From the NCBI GenBank assembly GCA_002371135.1, contig DFGB01000031.1:1-11159 (forward strand): a stretch of 11,159 nucleotides of DNA. The letters run 5' to 3'. Below, piece after piece: positions 6,622 to 11,159 of this stretch. Position 1 is the first letter of the stretch. Each line of letters opens with the position of its first letter. This DNA comes from Verrucomicrobia bacterium UBA3761 (lineage in GTDB: Bacteria > Verrucomicrobiota > Kiritimatiellia > RFP12 > UBA1067). The notes beneath the pieces are model-generated. The model was not told the origin of the DNA. It was given only the letters and a program-made list of their open reading frames with translations, and did no database searches. A program made the translations under genes and the position numbers.

Positions 6622-7646
6622 TGACGACAATCAAGATAATCGGCGCGGCCTGGACCGCCACCCAGAAAGACGAACCTCCCGAAGAGGGAGAGTTCGTCTT
6701 TGTCTCCGACCCGAATTGCACTTCCTACGACTGGCTCGCCGTATACGACGAATTCCCGCGCCGCAAAAAAAACGCGCTCGTCCGCAACGGCAAGTTTCCT
6801 CTCGCCTGCCCGCAAACGAACACAATCCTGCTCACTCTCGAACCGACCAGCGTCAAATTCTACAACCGCGTCTACACCGGCCAGTTCGGCCATCTGCTCA
6901 CAAACCGCCCGTACGAAGCGGAGCGACACCACCACTACCACTTCGGCCGCGGATACTACGCATGGTTCATCGACCGCTCGTACCCGGTCGTGCGCTCGCT
7001 TCCGTCCCCTGAAAAGACGAAGTGCATCTCCGCCGTCTATTCGGCGAAGAACATGCGCCACACCCTCCACCACGCGCGCAACGAACTTCTCGACTACCTC
7101 GTCGCAAATGTGAAAGGGCTCGACCGCTTCGGCAAGGGAGTGCGGCCGATAACGCACAAGGAAGACGCGCTCGACGATTACAAATACCACCTCGCAATCG
7201 AGAATCACATCGCGCCTGGCCACTGGAGCGAGAAGATCGAGGATGCGATTCTTTGCGAATGCCTCCCCTTCTACGCAGGCGATCCGGAACTTGGCAAAAT
7301 ACTGCCGCCCGGGAGCTTCATACCGATTCCAATCGACGATCCACCGGCCGCAGCGCGAATCGTCAACGACGCCATCGCCGCCGGCGAGTACGAAAAGCGC
7401 CGCCCCTTCATTCTCGAAGCCAAGCGCATCATCCTCGAAAAATACAACTTCCGCTCTCAGATCATCGAAGTCATCCGCGCCGCCAAAAACGACACGAGGC
7501 CGTTTCCAAAGGACTTCGAGCGCGGCTATCTGCTAACACGCAAACGCACTCGCCTCACCCTGCGCGGAGCTTTCGGCGACCTTCTACACCACATCGAACG
7601 CATCTTCAACAGAAAGCAGGTGTCCCAATGGCAGAACGTCCCGTGA
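6621..7646 (+). CDS. Glycosyltransferase family 10 (fucosyltransferase-like)
   Basis: The protein has 341 residues. The C-terminal half carries the GT10 signature: YKYHLAIENH at 187-196 (family form yKF-LAfENS), then HWSEKIEDA with E204-K205 matching the E-K pair that contacts the nucleotide sugar in Helicobacter fucosyltransferase, then PFYAGD and PPGSFI at 229-234. The N-terminal half includes YDWLAVYDEFP, also typical. GT10 enzymes usually move fucose from GDP-fucose onto glycans such as LPS O-antigen; donor and acceptor here are unknown. There is no membrane segment, but the C-terminus is basic and could touch the membrane. The start is GTG at 6621, inside the atpA stop codon, with GAGG ten bases upstream. 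It uses at least four ATA isoleucine codons, whereas atpA uses none. It overlaps the next gene by 19 bp. Confidence 0.83.
   Translation: MTTIKIIGAAWTATQKDEPPEEGEFVFVSDPNCTSYDWLAVYDEFPRRKKNALVRNGKFPLACPQTNTILLTLEPTSVKFYNRVYTGQFGHLLTNRPYEAERHHHYHFGRGYYAWFIDRSYPVVRSLPSPEKTKCISAVYSAKNMRHTLHHARNELLDYLVANVKGLDRFGKGVRPITHKEDALDDYKYHLAIENHIAPGHWSEKIEDAILCECLPFYAGDPELGKILPPGSFIPIPIDDPPAAARIVNDAIAAGEYEKRRPFILEAKRIILEKYNFRSQIIEVIRAAKNDTRPFPKDFERGYLLTRKRTRLTLRGAFGDLLHHIERIFNRKQVSQWQNVP
6666..6701 (+). repeat. 15-bp hairpin inside the start of the GT10 gene
   Basis: AAAGACGAAC (6666-6675) pairs exactly with GTTCGTCTTT (6692-6701), and CTCCC (6676-6680) with GGGAG (6686-6690). This gives a 15-bp stem with a single bulged A (6691) and the 5-base loop GAAGA. 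The 3' arm ends in TTT and is followed by GTCT. It covers codons 16-27 of the gene. It resembles an intrinsic terminator with a poor T tract, and could act as an attenuator or RNA-processing site between the V-ATPase genes and the two genes that follow. Confidence 0.7.
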
Positions 7647-8935
7647 ACAATGCATCCGGCGCCGATTTCGAGGCAAAAGCCGCAAAGGCGTATGCGCTCT
7701 TCGCACCCATCGCCGCCAAGTATCATTTTTCGTTCAGGCGCAACGCCATCACCTGCAACGCCAATCCTTGCATGGCGTTTCTCGGCAACCATTCATCCGG
7801 CAAATCGTCGATGATAAACTGGCTGCTGGGCGAGGATGTGCAAGATACGGGGCTGGCGCCGACCGACGACGGCTTCACATTCATAATGTACGGCGAGCGG
7901 GACGATTTCCACGGCCTCGCCGCGCTTGAACGCCTGCCGGCCGAATACGCCGCATTCAGAAATTTCGGCGATGCGTTCGTAAATTCCCTGCGCGTCAAGC
8001 TCCGCCCCGTCGAATTCCTGAAAAACGTCACGCTCGTCGACAGCCCCGGCATGATCGATTCCGCCGAGAAAACGGCCGAACGCAACTACAACTTCGAAGG
8101 CGTCGTCCGTGCGCTCGCGGAGCTTTGCGATCTCGTCTTCTATATGTTCGACCCAGACAAGCCGGGCACGACCGGAGAGACTGTGAACATATTCGCCCGC
8201 TGCCTCTCCGGCGTCACTTTCAAACTGCGCATACTCCTCAACAAGTGCGACGGCTTTTCGAGCCTCTACGACTTCGCCCGCACATACGGCACGCTCTGCT
8301 GGAATCTCGCGCGCGTCCTGAAGACGAAAGACATGCCGAAAATATGGACCGTCTACTCGGGCGAAGAGCGCACCGCCACCGCGCAGTCGATAGATCTCTC
8401 CGACTTCAACCACTGCCGCGACGAATTCCGGGCCGTCGTCAACGATGGCGCGGCAATGCGAAGAGACAATCTTGTTTCGCAGTCTCTCGCCGATTTCCAG
8501 GGGCTTTCGATCAGGATGCGAATGGTGAATCTCGTATGGAGGAAATGCGCTCTTGCGAATTTCGTCGCTTCACTCGCCGTAATCGCGACGTCTGCATCGG
8601 CATTCCTGCTCTGGCGCCACTGCTACGGGCAAAGCGTGTTCGCCACAATCTGCGCGGGGGCGCTCGCAGTCGCCGTCTTCCTTGTCGCGGCGTTCGCCGC
8701 CCGCTTCGTCTCGCGATCGATCCGCTGCCGCTATGCAGACCAAATCGACAGCCTTTTCCATCGCGAATATCGTAGCGAGATCACCATCGGCATTCACGAC
8801 GACATACTGCGAACATGGGACGAGATTCGCGAAGAGACGGCAAAGACAATCAAAGACGTCCCGCTCCGCCTTCCCCTCTTCGGCGAGTTCTGGCGCAAAC
8901 GCCTCCAGAGAGAAATGAAGCGCTTGATGCGTTGA
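7628..8935 (+). CDS. EHD/dynamin-like NTPase with two transmembrane segments
   Basis: The protein has 435 residues. P-loop GNHSSGKSS at 53-61 (K59), switch I APTDDGFTFIMYG at 77-89, switch II DSPGM at 138-142 and NKCD at 205-208 form a complete nucleotide-binding domain. The motifs, together with phrases such as FGDAFVNSL and RTYGTLCWNLARVL, match the eukaryotic EHD family (EPTTDSF, FGNAFLN, DTPG, NKAD, RVYGALMWSL) more closely than ordinary dynamins. EHDs are membrane-remodelling NTPases that favour ATP; the nucleotide used here is unknown. There is no EH domain. Instead two membrane segments lie near 307-329 and 336-361, joined by a short loop, and then a charged ~70-residue tail. I chose the ATG at 7628 because upstream codons in this frame overlap the GT10 gene and are unrelated. 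At least seven ATA codons are used. Confidence 0.85.
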   Translation: MAERPVNNASGADFEAKAAKAYALFAPIAAKYHFSFRRNAITCNANPCMAFLGNHSSGKSSMINWLLGEDVQDTGLAPTDDGFTFIMYGERDDFHGLAALERLPAEYAAFRNFGDAFVNSLRVKLRPVEFLKNVTLVDSPGMIDSAEKTAERNYNFEGVVRALAELCDLVFYMFDPDKPGTTGETVNIFARCLSGVTFKLRILLNKCDGFSSLYDFARTYGTLCWNLARVLKTKDMPKIWTVYSGEERTATAQSIDLSDFNHCRDEFRAVVNDGAAMRRDNLVSQSLADFQGLSIRMRMVNLVWRKCALANFVASLAVIATSASAFLLWRHCYGQSVFATICAGALAVAVFLVAAFAARFVSRSIRCRYADQIDSLFHREYRSEITIGIHDDILRTWDEIREETAKTIKDVPLRLPLFGEFWRKRLQREMKRLMR

Positions 8936-8953
8936 AAATCGAAAATCGGAGAA

Positions 8954-9038
8954 TGCCGAAGGCGGGACTCGAACCCGCACGCCCGATACTGGGCAAAGGA
9001 TTTTAAGTCCTCTGCGTCTGCCATTTCGCCACTCCGGC
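8954..9038 (-). tRNA. tRNA-Leu (anticodon UAA)
   Basis: The 85-nt reverse-strand RNA folds as a class II tRNA. The acceptor stem GCCGGAG (9038-9032) pairs with CTTCGGC, including one G-T pair, with discriminator A at 8954. The anticodon stem-loop has loop CTTAAAA (9007-9001) with anticodon TAA at 9005-9003. A long variable arm (TGCCC...GGGCG) and T arm GCGGG-TTCGAGT-CCCGC follow. CCA is not encoded. The 3' end lies 18 bp from the stop of the EHD-like gene, tail to tail. Confidence 0.96.
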
Positions 9039-9055
9039 TTGTGAAATCGCCGCAT

Positions 9056-9085
9056 ATTATACCATTTATCGCGGCGTGCGGTCAA
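9056..9085 (-). promoter_or_regulatory. Promoter of tRNA-Leu
   Basis: On the reverse strand, TTGACC (9085-9080) and TATAAT (9061-9056) are separated by 18 bp. Transcription should begin near 9049, about ten bases before the mature tRNA 5' end at 9038. The promoter lies just beyond the T tract of the rpsG terminator, so the tRNA has its own start. No CCCC/GGGG inverted repeat is present. Confidence 0.8.
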
Positions 9086-9091
9086 GCAGTC

Positions 9092-9137
9092 TAAAAAGCA
9101 AAACGCGCTGCGATCCCGGAGGGGAACGCAGCGCGTT
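9092..9137 (-). terminator. Rho-independent terminator of rpsL-rpsG
   Basis: An 11-bp perfect stem (9127-9137 with 9102-9112, AACGCGCTGCG type) encloses a 14-base loop that may form a further 4-bp stem. On the reverse strand it is followed by TTTT-GC-TTTTT. It begins 31 bp after the rpsG stop. The forward side has no T tract, so it works only for the reverse strand. It ends the ribosomal unit after rpsG, leaving out fusA and tuf. Confidence 0.92.
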
Positions 9138-9168
9138 GCAGGAGTAAGCTATAGGTCTCGACCGCTAC

Positions 9169-9711
9169 TTACGAAGCAGAAGAAGCGGAGTTGTTGGAAG
9201 TGCCCCAGGCGTAGTGCGAGAACGCCTTGTTGGCGGCGGCCATCTTGTGGACGTCGTCGCGCTTCTTGATGACGCTGCCCTGACCGAGGAACGCGTCGAC
9301 GATTTCAGCGGCGACGGCGGCAGGCATGCCCATGCCATGACGGGCGCCGGCGAACTGCGTGGTCCAGCGGAGCGCGAGCGAAAGCTGGCGGTTCGGCGCA
9401 ATCGGCACTGGAACGGGATACGTGGTGCCGCCAACGCGACGGGTCTTCACCTCGACAGTCGGCTTCATGTTGTCGATGGCAGCGGAAACGACTTCGAGCG
9501 CATCCGTATAGACGGTTTCGCCCTTCGTGAACTTGGCGGGATCAGCCGCGAGCGCTTCCTTCACCTTGTCGATCGCACCATAGACGATCTTCTCTGCGAC
9601 CGACTTCTTGCCATCCTTCATGATCACGCGGATCATGTGCGAGACGAGCTCCGAATTGTACTTCGGGTCGAGGATGACGCGCTTGGAAATCTTGCGTTTT
9701 CTGCGTGACAT
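9169..9711 (-). CDS. rpsG: 30S ribosomal protein S7
   Basis: The protein has 180 residues against about 156 in most bacteria. It shows the S7 hallmarks: basic start MSRRKRK, DPKY, GKKSVAEKIVYGA (35-46), KTRRVGGTTYPVPVP (89-103), LALRW and the ending KKRDDVHKMAAANKAFSHYAW. S7 nucleates assembly of the 30S head by binding the 3' domain of 16S rRNA, and lies at the exit site. The extra length comes from an insertion of about 13 residues near 50-70 and an 11-residue Ser/Asn-rich tail after W169. The ATG lies three bases after the rpsL stop with a purine-rich Shine-Dalgarno (GAAGGGAAG) in the rpsL end. S7 often represses its own operon by binding this intercistronic region; with only three bases here, I see no room for an E. 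coli-like site. Confidence 0.97.
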   Translation of the reverse strand: MSRRKRKISKRVILDPKYNSELVSHMIRVIMKDGKKSVAEKIVYGAIDKVKEALAADPAKFTKGETVYTDALEVVSAAIDNMKPTVEVKTRRVGGTTYPVPVPIAPNRQLSLALRWTTQFAGARHGMGMPAAVAAEIVDAFLGQGSVIKKRDDVHKMAAANKAFSHYAWGTSNNSASSAS

Positions 9712-9714
9712 GGC

Positions 9715-10101
9715 TTACTTCCCTTCTTCCTTCTTCTGACGCTTCATGCCATACTTGGAACGGCTGCGGTTGCGGCCGGCGACGCCGAGGGAGTCGAGCT
9801 TGCCGCGGACGATGTGGTAACGCACGCCAGGAAGGTCCTTCACACGACCGCCACGAACGAGAACGACGGAGTGTTCCTGAAGGTTGTGACCTTCGCCGGG
9901 GATGTAGGCCGTAACTTCGTAGCCCGTCGTGAGACGCACACGGGCGACCTTGCGGAGAGCCGAGTTAGGCTTCTTGGGGGTCATCGTCTTAACGATGAGA
10001 CACACGCCACGACGCTGGGGGCACGCCTTGAGCGCCGGCGATTTCGAGTGCTTCGCCAAGGGGTGACGCCCCTTGCGGATCAACTGATTGATTGTAGGCA
10101 T
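9715..10101 (-). CDS. rpsL: 30S ribosomal protein S12
   Basis: The protein has 128 residues and is collinear with E. coli S12 for the first ~115. TPKKPNSALRKVARVRL (41-57) and GGRVKDLPGVRYH (84-96) are intact. K43, K88 and P91, where changes give streptomycin resistance in other species, are all wild type, and D89, the residue methylthiolated in many bacteria, is present. S12 sits at the decoding centre. The C-terminus is a lysine- and glutamate-rich extension (KRQKKEEGK). AAGGAA (10116-10111) lies nine bases before the ATG. It is the first gene of a two-gene unit with rpsG. Confidence 0.98.
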   Translation of the reverse strand: MPTINQLIRKGRHPLAKHSKSPALKACPQRRGVCLIVKTMTPKKPNSALRKVARVRLTTGYEVTAYIPGEGHNLQEHSVVLVRGGRVKDLPGVRYHIVRGKLDSLGVAGRNRSRSKYGMKRQKKEEGK

Positions 10102-10138
10102 TTAACTTTATTCCTTGCTTACTCCAAAGTTTTTGGAT

Positions 10139-10178
10139 ATTTTATCATATTTTCCCCTGTTCTGGCAAGGGGGAAAAT
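10139..10178 (-). promoter_or_regulatory. Promoter of rpsL-rpsG with embedded inverted repeat
   Basis: On the reverse strand, the -35 TTGCCA (10168-10163) and the -10 TAAAAT (10144-10139) are 18 bp apart, with a TG before the -10. A 9-bp perfect inverted repeat, ATTTTCCCC (10178-10170) and GGGGAAAAT (10157-10149), flanks the -35. The GGGGAAAATATG stretch runs to one base before the -10. The gre promoter has the same parts in the same columns. The palindrome lies only 10 bp beyond the stop of the helicase gene, so it might also serve as that gene's terminator, though no T tract follows. Confidence 0.75.
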
Positions 10179-10187
10179 TACAAAACG

Positions 10188-11159
10188 TTATTCCTGCACG
10201 CTCCATTCTTCGGTTTTCGCGCGCTGGGAGACTTCCTTCGAATAGACGTCGCTTTCATCCGGGGCCGGAGGCTTTTCGTCGAAAGCGTTCTCGAACTTGG
10301 GAAGCGGACGCTCCGGGGCATCCTCGCGCAGGACGGCAGGCGCACCGGTGCCGGTGGTGGCATTAGGCTTTGCAGCGGCGCCGGTGACGCGGCGCGCGGC
10401 CTCAAGTTCCGATTCCGTCACCGCTTCGCGCTCATCCACCTCCGCCTTTGCATCGGCATCGACCACGCCAAGACGCGAACCTCGGGGCGGCAGAGGCTTG
10501 AGAAGCGGGTCGTCATCCTGGATCATCGTGCACTTGAGGGGCTCCTTGATATACTCCTCGATCTCGGGAATCGCGAAAGATTCATCCTCGTCGGCGAAGC
10601 TGATGGCGATGCCTGTGTTGCCGGCGCGGCCTGTGCGCCCGATTCGATGGACGTAATCTTCCGCCTCGTAGGGGAAGTCGAAGTTGATGACGTAGCCGAC
10701 ATCGTCGACGTGGATACCGCGTCCGGCGACGTCGGTCGCGACTACGATCTTGACCTCGCCGTCGCGAAACGCATCAAGAACAGCCAGGCGCTTCGCTTGA
10801 CTGACGTCGCCCGAAAGCATTGCCACGGACACGCCGCGCACCTTCAAAGACTCGTACACGTCTTCCGTCGTGCACTTGCGGTTGCAGAAGACGAGAGTGC
10901 GGGTCTCCGGATGCAGTGCAATGTGGTTGAAAAGAACCTTGAACTTGTCTTCGGCACGGACGATGTAGACGACCTGGCGGACAGTATCGGTGGCGTTCGT
11001 TTCGGTCGCAACTTCGGCCTTGTACGGCTCCTGCATCCAATTCATCGCGAGCCGCATCACAACATCGCTGAGCGTGGCGGAATAGAGCATCGTCGCGCGC
11101 TTGTCCTTGGGCGGGAGGTAGCTCATGATCCTGCGCACGTCGGGGATGAAGCCCATGTC
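10188..11159 (-). CDS. DEAD-box RNA helicase, 3' part (RhlB/RhlE-like), runs off the right edge
   Basis: This is the C-terminal part of an ATP-dependent RNA helicase; the Q motif, Walker A and DEAD box lie beyond the window. From the edge come DMGFIPDVRRI (the stretch just after the DEAD box), motif III SAT in MLYSATLSD, motif IV LVFCNRK, motif V VATDVAGRGIHVDDVGYVINFDFP and motif VI YVHRIGRTGRAG (near 10620-10655). After the helicase core comes a tail of about 110 residues rich in Pro, Ala and acidic residues, probably disordered. The open frame continues through the last base, so the methionine at 11156 is internal. Such helicases assist RNA decay or ribosome assembly. It lies upstream of rpsL on the same strand, but rpsL has its own promoter in the gap. 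Confidence 0.93.
   Translation of the reverse strand, partial: DMGFIPDVRRIMSYLPPKDKRATMLYSATLSDVVMRLAMNWMQEPYKAEVATETNATDTVRQVVYIVRAEDKFKVLFNHIALHPETRTLVFCNRKCTTEDVYESLKVRGVSVAMLSGDVSQAKRLAVLDAFRDGEVKIVVATDVAGRGIHVDDVGYVINFDFPYEAEDYVHRIGRTGRAGNTGIAISFADEDESFAIPEIEEYIKEPLKCTMIQDDDPLLKPLPPRGSRLGVVDADAKAEVDEREAVTESELEAARRVTGAAAKPNATTGTGAPAVLREDAPERPLPKFENAFDEKPPAPDESDVYSKEVSQRAKTEEWSVQE

Noticed and set aside
4825..6630. A 601-codon reverse-strand open frame covering all of atpA
   Set aside because: This is an antisense shadow of a highly conserved gene; the composition is biased (Arg, Asp, His, Val) and no domain is visible.
7022..7627. A 200-codon N-terminal extension of the EHD-like protein
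   Set aside because: The extension is an Arg/Pro/Ser-rich shadow of the GT10 gene in another frame. The EHD similarity starts only after the ATG at 7628.
8936..9038. tRNA-Leu as an integration site for the GT10/EHD pair
   Set aside because: The tRNA 3' end does face the pair, but I find no integrase, no repeat of the tRNA 3' end near 6621, and the pair joins atpA by an exact stop/start overlap.
10149..10178. Palindrome as a plain terminator of the helicase gene
   Set aside because: The arms are A/T- and C-rich around a 12-base loop and no T tract follows; its exact overlap with a -35 box and match to the gre promoter make a regulatory site more likely, though a double role is possible.

Overview
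The window looks like chromosomal DNA from a bacterium of the PVC group (Planctomycetes, Verrucomicrobia, Chlamydiae and relatives). I lean towards Verrucomicrobiota/Kiritimatiellota, but this is inference from gene content, not a phylogenetic placement. The pointers are a GreA-type factor with a long N-terminal extension, as I recall from Chlamydiae, a V-type (not F-type) ATPase with a DUF2764-like partner gene, and moderately GC-rich coding sequence.

Layout. Bases 1-473 hold no gene. They carry half of a promoter-like element pointing off the left edge, a 105-bp imperfect inverted repeat, seven copies of a 7-base tandem repeat, and a strong forward promoter. Bases 474-3759 form a forward operon: a GreA-like factor, a DksA/TraR-type zinc-finger protein and signal peptidase II (lspA). 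Bases 3793-8935 form a second forward operon whose promoter overlaps the lspA stop codon: V-ATPase subunit E, a DUF2764-like protein, V-ATPase subunit A, a family-10 glycosyltransferase and an EHD/dynamin-like membrane NTPase. The expected next V-ATPase genes (B, D, I, K) are not here. The rest is on the reverse strand: tRNA-Leu(UAA), the rpsL-rpsG ribosomal unit with its terminator, and the 3' part of a DEAD-box RNA helicase that runs off the right edge.

How they work together. The first operon combines two secondary-channel regulators of RNA polymerase with lipoprotein maturation. The second starts as an ion-translocating ATPase operon and switches, by a 1-nt stop/start overlap, to two genes with different codon use and apparent envelope or membrane roles. 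The rpsL-rpsG unit and helicase are translation and RNA housekeeping genes.

The two observations I rate highest are these. First, the gre promoter and the rpsL promoter share a column-aligned element: an inverted repeat TTTNCCCC / GGGGNAAA with its centre on the -35 box, continuing to the -10. A third half-copy sits at the left edge. Second, a GT10 glycosyltransferase plus a two-transmembrane EHD-like protein occupies the place where atpB and the rest of the V-ATPase operon are expected.
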